A DNA stretch of 19,352 nucleotides from NCBI GenBank assembly GCA_039805725.1, contig JBDLTT010000054.1, positions 1-19,352 of the forward strand, written 5' to 3'. Shown here one piece after another: positions 1 through 8,309 of this stretch. A program made the position numbers and the translations under genes. This DNA comes from Fluviibacter sp039805725. GTDB taxonomy: Bacteria; Pseudomonadota; Gammaproteobacteria; Burkholderiales; Rhodocyclaceae. Within the stretch, counting starts at the first letter, position 1; each line of letters starts with the position of its first letter. Under the pieces are notes generated by a model. It made no database searches, was not told where the DNA came from, and saw only the letters and a program-made list of their open reading frames with translations.

Positions 1-803
1 TTGTGGCCGTCTTTGGTGAAACGGTCCCAGTGTTCGTGAATAAAGAAGAAATGCGGAAACTCCGGGTTCTTGAGCGACACCAGCACGAACCAGGGCGTGG
101 CGATCAGGAAGAAAACGATCAGACCGCTGAAGAGATGCAGGCGCTTCCAGAGCGCCCAGTTGCCGGTGCTCAGCGTATAGACCACGAGCACCATGCCGGG
201 AATGACAATGCCAATCAGCCCTTTGGACAGGACGGCCAAGGCCATGAAGGCCCAGCACAGCCACATCCAGTTGCGGCGGGCGGTGCGCGAGAGTCCGTTG
301 CGTTGAGCAAGCAGCAGACTGAAGAGGGCGCAACTCAGAATGCTCGAAAGACCCATGTCCAGGGTGTTGAAGTGGCCACCCACATTCCACATTGGGCTGC
401 TGGCCAGCAGAATGGCCGAGACCCAGCCCGCGAGGACGCCACGCTCGCCGCCGACCAGTTTCCAGGCGGTAAAGCCGGTCGCCAGAATGGCAAAGTAGCC
501 AGTGAACCCGGTCCACAGACGGGATTGCCATTCACCCACGCCAAACAGCGTGTAGGCGATCGCCGTCATCCAGGCTTGCAGCGGTGGTTTTTCGAAATAT
601 TTGTAGCCGTTATAACGGGGCGTGACCCAGTCGCCAGTGGCATACATCTCGCGGGCGATTTCGCCGTAGCGGCCTTCGTCGGAGGCGACCAGGTGACGGT
701 AATCCAGCACGCCAAACCAGGCCAGCGTAAATAGAATCGCCAGCACCCACAAAAAACGACGGGTGTAGAACGCGGAAAATAGAGGCGAGAAAGTAGGATT
801 CAT
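1..803 (-). CDS. ArnT-like (GT83/PMT family) membrane glycosyltransferase, 3' end cut off by the window edge
   Basis: My translation of the minus strand from the ATG at 803 stays open to base 1 and gives about 267 residues of the N-terminal half. After a short cytoplasmic start comes a first membrane segment (about residues 17-33), then the family signature ASDEGRYGEIAREM in the first external loop, where the acidic residues are thought to be catalytic, then EKPPLQAW, several hydrophobic segments, and FFFIHEHWDRF near the edge. This order is typical of lipid-linked sugar transferases such as ArnT, which moves aminoarabinose from undecaprenyl phosphate to lipid A in the inner membrane. The sugar and acceptor cannot be told from this half. 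Its ATG overlaps the stop of the Mth938-domain gene by 4 bp (ATGA), so the two are probably translationally coupled. Family call is strong; the specific ArnT role is inference. Confidence 0.85.
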   Translation of the reverse strand, partial: MNPTFSPLFSAFYTRRFLWVLAILFTLAWFGVLDYRHLVASDEGRYGEIAREMYATGDWVTPRYNGYKYFEKPPLQAWMTAIAYTLFGVGEWQSRLWTGFTGYFAILATGFTAWKLVGGERGVLAGWVSAILLASSPMWNVGGHFNTLDMGLSSILSCALFSLLLAQRNGLSRTARRNWMWLCWAFMALAVLSKGLIGIVIPGMVLVVYTLSTGNWALWKRLHLFSGLIVFFLIATPWFVLVSLKNPEFPHFFFIHEHWDRFTKDGH

Positions 804-1192
804 GCGGCAGCTTCGGGGGGCGGATCGATAATGACGCCACAGGCCACATGGCGGCCCTCGGCGACGAGAATATTGTAGGTGCGGCAGGCGGCTTTGGTGT
901 CCATCACTTCCAGACCAATGCCGCGCGCGATGAGTGGCTTCAGCAGTTCCGGCCGCGGAAAGCGTTGCCGTTCACCGCTACCGAACAACACGATCTCGGC
1001 ACCGGTGCTGGCCAGCTTTTCAAATTGATCGGCATCGAGCCCGTCGAAGCCATTGGGCGCCCAGTCTGCTTCAGCCTGTTTTCCGCTGACCAGCACGGAG
1101 CCTTCGTAGCGGGTACCATTCACCGAGACATAGCCGAGCCCATGACTGGAGAAGGTCAGCAATCCGGCGTTATGAGCAAGGTGCAGTTTCAT
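800..1192 (-). CDS. Mth938-domain-containing protein (DUF498/AAMDC-like), 130 aa
   Basis: A small single-domain protein of the Mth938 family, which includes mitochondrial NDUFAF3 and human AAMDC; the bacterial role is not settled. Visible family features are the early GLGYVSVNGTRYEGSVLV segment, the central TGAEIVLFGSGERQRFP stretch and the conserved end GIGLEVMDTKAACRTYNIL followed by an alanine/glycine-rich region. The domain fills the whole protein, and the length is usual for the family. The start is the ATG at 1192, close to the first conserved residues. It lies divergent to alaT with about 160 bp between, and its TGA overlaps the ATG of the downstream glycosyltransferase gene. Mth938 genes next to alaT-hom-thrC are common in betaproteobacteria, which supports the taxonomic guess. 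No catalytic residues can be assigned. Confidence 0.85.
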   Translation of the reverse strand: MKLHLAHNAGLLTFSSHGLGYVSVNGTRYEGSVLVSGKQAEADWAPNGFDGLDADQFEKLASTGAEIVLFGSGERQRFPRPELLKPLIARGIGLEVMDTKAACRTYNILVAEGRHVACGVIIDPPPEAAA

Positions 1193-1352
1193 GATGGCGG
1201 TCTGTAATGGCCAAAATTGGCTCTGGCGTGGCGGTCAGATGGGTGCTGGAGCCCCCAAGAAGGCCGAAAAAGGAGTAGGATAACCGGTTTTCAGCGGAAT
1301 TTCTGATTCTGGAAATTTCCGACGTCAGCGCCTTTTTTATCCGCGATTCATC
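1193..1352. promoter_or_regulatory. Divergent intergenic region between the Mth938 gene and alaT
   Basis: This 160 bp gap must hold the start signals for the leftward Mth938/glycosyltransferase pair and the rightward alaT-hom-thrC genes. I could not find a convincing -35/-10 pair on either strand. What stands out is a cluster of symmetric sequence: AACCGGTT at 1282-1289 and the perfect 10 bp palindrome GGAAATTTCC at 1311-1320, the latter flanked symmetrically by CTGA (1303-1306) and TCAG (1325-1328). A T-run at 1332-1337 lies just before alaT, but no GC-rich stem precedes it, so it is not a terminator. alaT has no clear Shine-Dalgarno sequence in front of its ATG. Confidence 0.3.
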
Positions 1353-2582
1353 ATGAAGCCGATCGTAAAATCTTCCAAGCTTGCCAACGTGTGCTACGAC
1401 ATTCGTGGACCGGTGCTGGCGGCCGCCAAGAAGATGGAGGAAGAAGGCCATCGAGTCATCAAGCTGAACATCGGCAACCCCTTGCCGTTTGGTTTCGAGG
1501 CGCCCGAAGAAATCGTCGTCGACGTTATCCGTAATATGCGCGACGCATCGGGTTATACCGATTCGCTGGGGCTCTTCGCGCCGCGTAAGGCGATCATGCA
1601 CTACTGCCAGGAAAAGGGCATCAAGGGCGTGACCGTCGAAGACATCTATCTGGGCAACGGTGTTTCCGAACTGATCGTCATGGCCATGCAGGGTCTGCTC
1701 AACAATGGCGATGAAGTACTGATCCCGATGCCAGACTATCCGCTATGGACCGCCGCCGTCAGCCTGTCGGGTGGCAATCCCGTGCATTACCTGTGTGACG
1801 AGTCCGCCGAGTGGTATCCGGATCTGGACGACATTCGCCGCAAGGTGACAAGCAATACCAAGGCCATCGTCGTCATCAACCCGAACAACCCGACGGGTGC
1901 GCTCTACCCGAAGGAAATTCTCGAAGGCATCCTGCAGATCGCGCGCGAACACGACCTTATCGTCTTCGCCGACGAGATCTACGACAAAGTACTGTACGAC
2001 GGTAACCAACATGTGTCAATTGCCAGCCTGGCCGACGACGTGCTGTGCATCACCATGAACGGCCTGTCGAAGAACTACCGCGCCTGCGGTTATCGCGCCG
2101 GTTGGATGGTGGTTTCCGGCGACAAGCGCCAGGCCAAGGACTACATCGAAGGGCTGACCATGCTGGCTTCGATGCGTCTATGCGCCAATGTGCCGGGGCA
2201 GATGGCAATTCAAACCGCGCTCGGTGGCTACCAGAGTATCAACGATCTGGTTGCGCCGAATGGTCGCCTGACGCGCCAGCGCGATCTGGCCTGGAAAATG
2301 CTGACCGAAATTCCCGGCGTGACCTGCGTCAAGCCCAAGGGCGCGATGTACCTCTTCCCGAAGCTTGACCCGAAGATGTACCCGATCAAGGATGACGAGC
2401 AGCTCATGCTCGAATTGCTCAAGCAGGAAAAGGTGCTTCTGGTGCAGGGGACAGGGTTTAACTGGCCGCATCCCGATCACTTCCGCGTCGTCTTTCTGCC
2501 GCATGAAGACGATCTGACCGAAGCCATCGGCCGCGTGGCCCGCTTTCTTGAAGGCTATCGTCACCGCGTCGCGCGCGGCTAA
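1353..2582 (+). CDS. alaT: Pyridoxal-phosphate-dependent alanine aminotransferase AlaT
   Basis: A fold-type I class I/II aminotransferase of 409 residues, predicted to make alanine from pyruvate with glutamate as amino donor, in the cytoplasm. The start MKPIVKSSKLANVCYDIRGP is the usual one for this family. Visible motifs are NIGNPLPFGF (about 39-48), the substrate/PLP loop NPNNPTG (176-182), FADEIYDKVLYDG (205-217) with the Asp that contacts the PLP ring nitrogen, and NGLSKNYR with the Schiff-base Lys240. A C-terminal domain follows with GTGFNWPHPDHFRVVFLP, whose Arg should bind the substrate carboxylate. It is 41 bp from hom, and the alaT-hom-thrC order suggests one transcript. AlaA/AlaT proteins also accept other 2-oxo acids, so exact substrates are inferred. 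Confidence 0.93.
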   Translation: MKPIVKSSKLANVCYDIRGPVLAAAKKMEEEGHRVIKLNIGNPLPFGFEAPEEIVVDVIRNMRDASGYTDSLGLFAPRKAIMHYCQEKGIKGVTVEDIYLGNGVSELIVMAMQGLLNNGDEVLIPMPDYPLWTAAVSLSGGNPVHYLCDESAEWYPDLDDIRRKVTSNTKAIVVINPNNPTGALYPKEILEGILQIAREHDLIVFADEIYDKVLYDGNQHVSIASLADDVLCITMNGLSKNYRACGYRAGWMVVSGDKRQAKDYIEGLTMLASMRLCANVPGQMAIQTALGGYQSINDLVAPNGRLTRQRDLAWKMLTEIPGVTCVKPKGAMYLFPKLDPKMYPIKDDEQLMLELLKQEKVLLVQGTGFNWPHPDHFRVVFLPHEDDLTEAIGRVARFLEGYRHRVARG

Positions 2583-2623
2583 GTTGATTAATTTTGTTGG
2601 AACTGGAATACTAAGGAAACGCC

Positions 2624-3940
2624 ATGAAACTCGACGCGATGCGTGTAGGTCTTTTGGGAATCGGTACCGTCGGCGGCGGCACGTACAATGTGCTGACGCG
2701 CAATGCTGAAGAAATTACCCGCCGTGCCGGCCGCCCGATCGAAATTACCGTCGTGGCTGATAAGGATGTGGCGCGCGCCAGGGAAATGACCGGTGGCAAG
2801 GTCAAAGTCACCGACGATGCCTTCTCGGTGGTGACCGATCCGAACGTTGATATCGTCATCGAACTCATCGGTGGGTACGGCGTCGCCAAGGAACTGGTGC
2901 TCAAGGCCATCGAAAACGGTAAGCATGTCGTGACCGCCAATAAGGCGCTGCTCGCCGTGCATGGCACCGAAATTTTTGCCAAGGCTCAAGAGAAGGGCGT
3001 CATGGTTGCCTTCGAAGCGGCCGTGGCGGGTGGCATCCCGATTATCAAAGCCGTGCGTGAAGGCCTCTCGGCCAACCGTATCCAGTGGGTCGCCGGCATC
3101 ATCAACGGTACGACCAACTTCATCCTGTCGGAAATGCGCGACAAGGGCCTGACCTTTGCTGATGTGCTGAAAGAAGCGCAGCGTCTGGGGTATGCCGAAG
3201 CCGACCCGACTTTCGATGTCGAAGGGGTCGATGCTGCGCACAAGATTACGTTGCTGTCGGCACTGGCTTTCGGTATCCCGGTGCAATTTGATAAGGCCCA
3301 CATTGAAGGCATTTCCAAGCTGGACGCCACCGATATCAAATACGCCGAGCAACTCGGTTACCGCATCAAGCTGCTGGGTATCACGCGTCGTCGAGACAAC
3401 GGCATTGAGCTGCGCGTTCACCCGACACTGGTACCGGCCAAGCGCCTCATCGCCAACGTGGAAGGCGCCATGAACGCCGTGCTCGTTCAAGCCGATGCCG
3501 TTGGTTCGACGTTGTACTACGGCAAGGGCGCCGGCGCCGAGCCGACCGCCTCGGCCGTGATCGCCGATGTGGTGGATGTCACGCGTCTATCGACCGCCGA
3601 CCCGGAAAATCGCGTGCCGCACCTAGCTTTCCAGCCAGATGCACTGGCCAATCTGCCAATACTGCCGATCGGCGAGGTCGAGTGCGGCAACTACCTGCGT
3701 CTGCGTGTGGCGGATCAGCCGGGCGTGCTGGCCGAGATCACCCGCATCCTGGCCGACCGCAACATCTCGATCGATGCATTGCTACAACGTGAACCGGAAG
3801 AGGGCGAAGATCAGACCGATCTGATCATCCTGACGCATGTCTGCCGTGAGCAGGACGTGTTGAACGCCATGGATGTCATCGGCAAGCTGCCGGTGGTGAA
3901 GGGTGCCGTGACGCGTCTGCGTCTGGAAAACCTGCAGTAA
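2624..3940 (+). CDS. hom: Homoserine dehydrogenase
   Basis: Catalyses the NAD(P)H-dependent reduction of aspartate semialdehyde to homoserine, the branch point to threonine and methionine. The 438 residues show the monofunctional three-part layout: a Rossmann domain opening with VGLLGIGTVGGGT (about 8-20) and the HVVTANKALLA segment (101-111); a catalytic/dimerisation domain with GTTNFILSEM (162-171), AEADPTFDVEGVDAAHKI containing the conserved Asp203 and Lys207, and KGAGAEPTASAV (301-312); and a C-terminal ACT domain (about 355-433) beginning YLRLRVADQPGVLAEITRIL. The ACT domain is the usual site of feedback control, typically by threonine. There is no aspartokinase fusion. A good Shine-Dalgarno sequence (AAGGA, 2613-2617) precedes the ATG, and thrC follows after 14 bp. 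Confidence 0.96.
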   Translation: MKLDAMRVGLLGIGTVGGGTYNVLTRNAEEITRRAGRPIEITVVADKDVARAREMTGGKVKVTDDAFSVVTDPNVDIVIELIGGYGVAKELVLKAIENGKHVVTANKALLAVHGTEIFAKAQEKGVMVAFEAAVAGGIPIIKAVREGLSANRIQWVAGIINGTTNFILSEMRDKGLTFADVLKEAQRLGYAEADPTFDVEGVDAAHKITLLSALAFGIPVQFDKAHIEGISKLDATDIKYAEQLGYRIKLLGITRRRDNGIELRVHPTLVPAKRLIANVEGAMNAVLVQADAVGSTLYYGKGAGAEPTASAVIADVVDVTRLSTADPENRVPHLAFQPDALANLPILPIGEVECGNYLRLRVADQPGVLAEITRILADRNISIDALLQREPEEGEDQTDLIILTHVCREQDVLNAMDVIGKLPVVKGAVTRLRLENLQ

Positions 3941-3954
3941 GCGTCGGAGCAGCT

Positions 3955-5400
3955 ATGCGTTATATCTCCACGCGCGGCCAATCGCCGGCACAGGGTTTTT
4001 GCGACATTCTGCTGGGTGGCCTGGCGCCGGACGGTGGTTTGTATCTACCGGAAAGTTACCCCAAGGTCACGCGCGCCCAGCTCGACGCCTGGCGCGGTCT
4101 GTCGTATGCCGATCTGGCGTTCGAGATTCTCAGCAAGTTCATCACCGATATCCCGACCGATGATCTAAAGGCGATCTGTAAGAAGACCTATACGCCGCAG
4201 GTGTACTGCTACACCCGCGCGGGGAGCAACGCCAACGACATCACGCCGGTGACCTGGTTGAACCAGTACCGCCTGGGTCTGCAGGAACTGTCGAATGGCC
4301 CAACGCTGGCTTTTAAAGACATGGCCATGCAGTTGCTTGGTAACCTCTTTGAGTATGTGCTGAAGAAACGCGGCGAGAGTATCAACATCCTCGGCGCCAC
4401 GTCGGGTGACACCGGTTCGGCCGCCGAATACGCCATGCGCGGCAAAGCCGGTGTGACCGTGTTCATGCTGTCGCCAGACGGCAAAATGTCCGCCTTCCAG
4501 CGCGCGCAGATGTATTCGCTGCAAGATCCCAACATCTACAATCTGGCCGTGCGCGGCATGTTCGATGACGCACAGGACATCGTGAAGGCTGTGTCGAATG
4601 ATGCGGCGTTCAAAGCCAAGTACCGTATCGGTGCCGTGAATTCGATCAACTGGGCGCGTGTTGCCGCACAGATCGTCTACTACTTTCAGGGCTACTTCCT
4701 GGGTACGCAGCACAATGATCAACAAGTCGCATTCTGTGTGCCGTCGGGCAACTTCGGCAACATCTGCGCTGGTCATATCGCGCGTCAGATGGGCCTGCCG
4801 ATCGCCAAACTGATTCTGGCGACGAACGAAAACAATGTGCTCGACGAGTTCTTCCGTACGGGCGTTTATCGTCCGCGCGCCACGACCGAGACGTATGTCA
4901 CTTCCAGCCCGTCGATGGATATCTCCAAGGCATCGAACTTTGAACGCTTCATTTTCGATCTGGTCGGTCGTGACCCGGCGGTTGTGCGTGAACTGTGGGC
5001 TAAGGTCGATGCTGGCGGTGCCTTTGATCTGACGCAAACTCCGTACTGGTCTGGTATCGCCCAATATGGTTTCGCATCGGGTTCAAGCACGCATACCGAT
5101 CGTTTGACGACGATCCGCCAGGTCTGGGAACAGTACAACGTGCTGATCGATACCCACACCGCAGACGGCGTTAAAGTGGCGCAGGAGCAGATCAAGCAGC
5201 TACCGGAACAAGTAGCGCTGCTGGTTCTGGAAACAGCGCAGCCGGCCAAATTTGCTGAGACGATTCAGGAAGCGATTGGCCAACTGCCTCAACCGCCGAA
5301 AGGGCTGGAGCATCTCGAAGACCTGCCGCAACGCGTGGAAGTCATCGATCCGAAAGTGAATGTGGTGAAAGCCTTTATCGAGCAGCACGTCGCCGCTTAG
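3955..5400 (+). CDS. thrC: Threonine synthase
   Basis: Converts O-phosphohomoserine to threonine with PLP, the last step of threonine synthesis. The protein is 481 residues, the longer class of threonine synthase, beginning with the typical MRYISTRGQSPAQGFCDIL and GLAPDGGLYLPE. The PLP lysine is Lys121 in GPTLAFKDMAMQLLG. The phosphate-binding loop GATSGDTGSAAEYA follows, then AVNSINWARVAAQIVYYFQ and FCVPSGNFGNICAG, all hallmarks of the family. An SD-like CGGAG at 3945-3949 sits five bases before the ATG, and only 14 bp separate it from hom. Its end converges on gcvH with only 8 bp between the stop codons, and I see no terminator hairpin there, so transcription may read into the antisense of gcvH. 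Confidence 0.96.
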   Translation: MRYISTRGQSPAQGFCDILLGGLAPDGGLYLPESYPKVTRAQLDAWRGLSYADLAFEILSKFITDIPTDDLKAICKKTYTPQVYCYTRAGSNANDITPVTWLNQYRLGLQELSNGPTLAFKDMAMQLLGNLFEYVLKKRGESINILGATSGDTGSAAEYAMRGKAGVTVFMLSPDGKMSAFQRAQMYSLQDPNIYNLAVRGMFDDAQDIVKAVSNDAAFKAKYRIGAVNSINWARVAAQIVYYFQGYFLGTQHNDQQVAFCVPSGNFGNICAGHIARQMGLPIAKLILATNENNVLDEFFRTGVYRPRATTETYVTSSPSMDISKASNFERFIFDLVGRDPAVVRELWAKVDAGGAFDLTQTPYWSGIAQYGFASGSSTHTDRLTTIRQVWEQYNVLIDTHTADGVKVAQEQIKQLPEQVALLVLETAQPAKFAETIQEAIGQLPQPPKGLEHLEDLPQRVEVIDPKVNVVKAFIEQHVAA

Positions 5401-5408
5401 TTGGTCAC

Positions 5409-5786
5409 TTAATTCGCCGCGAGGTAGGCGTCAGCCGTCAACAGATCGTCGTACTCGGCAGTGTTGCTCGGCTGGATTTTGAACAACCAGGCGGTATAAG
5501 CGTCTTCGTTGATTGTTTCCGGCGCGTCGGCTGCGGCCTCGTTAACAGCGATGACTTTACCGCTCATGGGCGCAAAAACGTCCGAGGCAGTCTTCACCGA
5601 TTCGACCACAGCCACCTGTTGGTTGGCCTGAACGTTGCTGCCCATTTCGGGCAATTGCACGAATACCAGATCGCCCAGCGTTTCCTGGGCAAAATCGGTG
5701 ATCCCTACGGTGATGGTGCCGTCGGCTTCGGGTAAGGCCCACTGGTGCTCGGCAGAGTACTTGCGGTCGTTGGGTGCGTGAGACAT
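5409..5786 (-). CDS. gcvH: Glycine cleavage system H protein (lipoyl carrier)
   Basis: A 125-residue lipoyl-domain protein that shuttles the aminomethyl group between the P, T and L proteins of the glycine cleavage system. The start is typical (KYSAEHQWA), the lipoylated residue is Lys65 in VVESVKTASDVFAPMSG, and the end INEDAYTAWLFKIQPSN matches the family. A clear Shine-Dalgarno GAAGGA lies just upstream of the ATG at 5786. The partners gcvT and gcvP are not adjacent; instead gcvH trails nadC by 26 bp. The short spacer leaves no room for a glycine riboswitch. Stand-alone gcvH genes can serve as general lipoyl carriers in lipoate assembly, which may apply here, but that is inference. Confidence 0.95.
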   Translation of the reverse strand: MSHAPNDRKYSAEHQWALPEADGTITVGITDFAQETLGDLVFVQLPEMGSNVQANQQVAVVESVKTASDVFAPMSGKVIAVNEAAADAPETINEDAYTAWLFKIQPSNTAEYDDLLTADAYLAAN

Positions 5787-5812
5787 CCGTATTTCCTTCG
5801 TGGTTCTTTCGT

Positions 5813-6712
5813 TTAAGCGGAGAGATCTTTGAAGCGCATCGACAGATCGATGGCGCGGATATCCTTGGTCAGACCGCCGATGGAGATGCGGTCGACACCG
5901 GTCTCGGCGATGGCTCGCACCGTATCGAGGCTAACCCCACCCGACGCCTCGAGTTTGGCGTGTACTCCCGTTGTGGCGGCCCAGGTATCGCGATGGGCCA
6001 CGCCCTCGCGCATCATGGCCAGATCAAAGTTGTCGAGCAGCAGAAAAACAGCGCCAGCAGCCAGCGCCTCATCCAGTTCAGCAATCGATTCCACTTCCAC
6101 CTGAATGAAGCGGCATCGATCGACGTGTTGTAGGGCGACGGCCTGTGCCGCTTTAACGGCGGGCGTGATACCACCGGCAGCCAGGATGTGGTTTTCTTTG
6201 ATCAGAATCGCATCCCAAAGAGCAAGACGGTGATTACCGCCGCCGCCAACGCGCACCGCGTATTTCTGCGCGAAGCGCAAGCCGGGAATCGTCTTGCGGG
6301 TATCGACGATCTGCGCTTGCGTGCCGGCGATCGTGGCCACAAAAGTGGCCGCGCGGGTGGCGACACCCGATAAGAGTTGTAGGAAGTTCAACGCGGCACG
6401 TTCGCCGGAGAGGAGCGCGCGTGATGACCCCTGCAGTTCGCAGAGCAGGGTATCCGGACCGACATGATCCCCTTCATTGACGTGCCAGGTAATTTTGATC
6501 GTCGGGTCGATCTCGGCGAAGCAGCGATTGAACCAGTCAATACCGCAGACGACGGCCGGCTCGCGCACGATGACCGTGGCGATGCTGTGGTTGCTGGCAG
6601 GTACCAGTTCAGCAGTGAGGTCGCCGGCACCGATATCTTCGCTGAGTGCAGCGGTGACGTTGCGGGCGATTTCGGCGTCCAGATCCAGGGGAAAATCTAA
6701 GCGAGTACGCAT
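5813..6712 (-). CDS. nadC: Nicotinate-nucleotide pyrophosphorylase (carboxylating), quinolinate phosphoribosyltransferase
   Basis: Joins quinolinate and phosphoribosyl pyrophosphate to give nicotinate mononucleotide with loss of CO2, the step where de novo NAD synthesis meets salvage. The 299 residues carry the full family pattern: EDIGAGDLTAEL (25-36), GERAALNFLQLLSGVAT (103-119), DTRKTIPGLR followed by AQKYAVRVGGGGNHR (137-162), which form the substrate site, LIKENHI (170-176), the acidic EVE and LLLDNF in the barrel (about 206-229), LEASGGVS (254-261) and DRISIGGLTKD (274-284). The ATG at 6712 begins 4 bases after the nnr stop codon, and no Shine-Dalgarno sequence is apparent, so translation probably depends on coupling to nnr. 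nadA and nadB are not in the window. Confidence 0.96.
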   Translation of the reverse strand: MRTRLDFPLDLDAEIARNVTAALSEDIGAGDLTAELVPASNHSIATVIVREPAVVCGIDWFNRCFAEIDPTIKITWHVNEGDHVGPDTLLCELQGSSRALLSGERAALNFLQLLSGVATRAATFVATIAGTQAQIVDTRKTIPGLRFAQKYAVRVGGGGNHRLALWDAILIKENHILAAGGITPAVKAAQAVALQHVDRCRFIQVEVESIAELDEALAAGAVFLLLDNFDLAMMREGVAHRDTWAATTGVHAKLEASGGVSLDTVRAIAETGVDRISIGGLTKDIRAIDLSMRFKDLSA

Positions 6713-6716
6713 GAGA

Positions 6717-8255
6717 TTAGATCAGCGAGTTAAGAAGCGAGCGGGCCGCGAGAATGACTTCGCTGGCGGTGAGGCCATACGGGCCATCCCCCGATTCCAC
6801 ACAGACATCGGCGGCCGCGCCGTGCAACCAGACGGCCGCGCAAAGCGCTTGTGCCGGTGCCATGCCCTGGGCGAGCAAGCCCGTGGTGATACCGGTGAGG
6901 ACATCGCCCATACCGGCGCTGGCCATGCCGGGGTTGCCGGTGGTATTGATCCACCACTGGCCGTTGGGTGTGGCGATGACGCTGCCGCAGCCTTTGAGCA
7001 CAACGGTGGCGTTGTAGCGCGTAGCAATCTGTTGCGCGGCGCTGATGCGGTCGGCTTCGATGGTCGCAACATCAGTTTCAAGGAGTGTCGCCGCTTCACC
7101 CGGGTGCGGCGTCAGCAGGGTGGGCTCGGCGCGGTTGGCGACTTGTTCTGCCATTGTCGGTAGCAGGGTGAGCGCATCGGCATCGAGGACCAGCGGGCCG
7201 GCAAAATCCAATGCACTGGTCAGTACCGCACGTGACACATCGGAACGACCCAAGCCGGGACCGACGCCGAGCGCGGTCAACGGCGCGTCGCGCAAACTGG
7301 CCGGGTCACGGAACATGATTTCGGGTTGCAGCGGATCCACGGTCGGTGCGCCTGATTGAACGTTACCGAGCGCGGCTGCGTAAACGCGACCGGCACCCGT
7401 ATGCAGGGTGCTTCGCGCAGCGAGTAGTAGCGCTCCCGTCATTGAGGGGGCGCCACCCAGGACACCAGCACTGCCAGCATCGCCCTTGTGCGCGTTGAGA
7501 CCGCGTTGCGGCACATCATCGGCCCAGAGTTCGGGACCATTCACCGCGCCAACATCGGCGGGATCGGCCGCGTCCATCAGCGTGGGCGCAATATCCAGGT
7601 CACAAATTTCAACCGCCCCGCAGTGATCCGGGCCATCGCCAGTGAGTAGCCCCGGTTTGTCGGCAATAAACGTCAGGGTATGCGTGGCCGTAATGCAGAC
7701 GGGCTGGGCGACGCCGGTATCCCCATGCAGGCCGGAAGGAATATCGAGCGCCAGTAACGGCATGTTATCGAGCAGACTCAGCGTGTTGGCGGCTTCTATC
7801 CAAGCAGCATAGGGTTCGCCGATCGGTTGATTGAGACCAATGCCGAATAGCCCATCGACGATGAGACTGAAGCGGTAATCGGTGGCCGCAGGAATATCGG
7901 TATGCAGCATCCCGCCGGCTTTGGCAAAGACGGTATGCGCCGCTTGCGCATCCGCCGGTGTTTTGTTGCTCGCCGGCAAGCCCACACAGCAGCAGGCATA
8001 GCCAAGTCGCATGAGTTCGGTCGCGCAGACCAGCGCGTCTCCCCCGTTATTGCCGGGGCCCACCAGAATCAGGATCGGATCCGGGCGATCACCTGTCAAC
8101 TCGCGCACCCATTCGGCCGCAGCAGCACCCGCGCGTTGCATCAGGCCCGGCTGCGGGTTTGCCGCCAAGGCGGCGGCCTCGACGGCGCGAATGCCTCGCA
8201 CCGTCAACAAGGGTGCATCGGTGGGGATCAGGGTGCGTGCAGCGTCTAGGGGCAT
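6717..8255 (-). CDS. nnr: Bifunctional NAD(P)HX epimerase / ADP- or ATP-dependent NAD(P)HX dehydratase (YjeF-type)
   Basis: Repairs hydrated, inactive NADH and NADPH. The 512-residue protein is the standard bacterial fusion. The N-terminal YjeF_N epimerase domain (about 18-235) has LVGPGNNGGDAL (64-75), VDGLFGIGL (133-141) and ALDIPSGLHGDTG (169-181). The C-terminal ribokinase-like dehydratase domain (about 245-510) has HKGDAGSAGVLGGA (256-269), LVLDADALTLL (355-365), LTPHPGEAA (381-389), VVLKGCGSV and the nucleotide-binding end TGNPGMASAGMGDVLTG (439-455) with the likely catalytic Asp451. The neighbouring nadC also acts on NAD metabolism. E. coli nnr sits instead next to tsaE, so this linkage is different. 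The gap to the upstream deacetylase gene is 54 bp with no terminator. Confidence 0.95.
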   Translation of the reverse strand: MPLDAARTLIPTDAPLLTVRGIRAVEAAALAANPQPGLMQRAGAAAAEWVRELTGDRPDPILILVGPGNNGGDALVCATELMRLGYACCCVGLPASNKTPADAQAAHTVFAKAGGMLHTDIPAATDYRFSLIVDGLFGIGLNQPIGEPYAAWIEAANTLSLLDNMPLLALDIPSGLHGDTGVAQPVCITATHTLTFIADKPGLLTGDGPDHCGAVEICDLDIAPTLMDAADPADVGAVNGPELWADDVPQRGLNAHKGDAGSAGVLGGAPSMTGALLLAARSTLHTGAGRVYAAALGNVQSGAPTVDPLQPEIMFRDPASLRDAPLTALGVGPGLGRSDVSRAVLTSALDFAGPLVLDADALTLLPTMAEQVANRAEPTLLTPHPGEAATLLETDVATIEADRISAAQQIATRYNATVVLKGCGSVIATPNGQWWINTTGNPGMASAGMGDVLTGITTGLLAQGMAPAQALCAAVWLHGAAADVCVESGDGPYGLTASEVILAARSLLNSLI

Positions 8256-8309
8256 GGATCAGTTCCACAGGGTCGGCGCGGGTGTGCCAACCATTGTTAA
8301 AGGAACATT

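Noticed and set aside
3..734. A 243-residue plus-strand open frame
   Set aside because: It is the antisense shadow of the ArnT-like glycosyltransferase; its composition is low-complexity (Q, H, G, A rich) with no domain features.
1170..1601. A 143-residue minus-strand open frame across the alaT start
   Set aside because: It covers the intergenic control region and the antisense of alaT, and overlaps the Mth938 start in another frame; no family features.
2583..2623. Threonine-type attenuator or leader peptide before hom
   Set aside because: The 41 bp gap has no small ORF with threonine or isoleucine codons and no terminator hairpin; only a Shine-Dalgarno is seen.
2588..3490. A 300-residue minus-strand open frame opposite hom
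   Set aside because: It lies wholly within a clear homoserine dehydrogenase gene and is a typical GC-rich antisense frame.
4165..5064. A 299-residue minus-strand open frame opposite thrC
   Set aside because: Antisense to threonine synthase, Arg/His rich, with no recognisable motif.
5787..5812. Glycine riboswitch upstream of gcvH
   Set aside because: Only 26 bp separate nadC and gcvH, far too short for the aptamer; gcvH appears to be co-transcribed with nadC.
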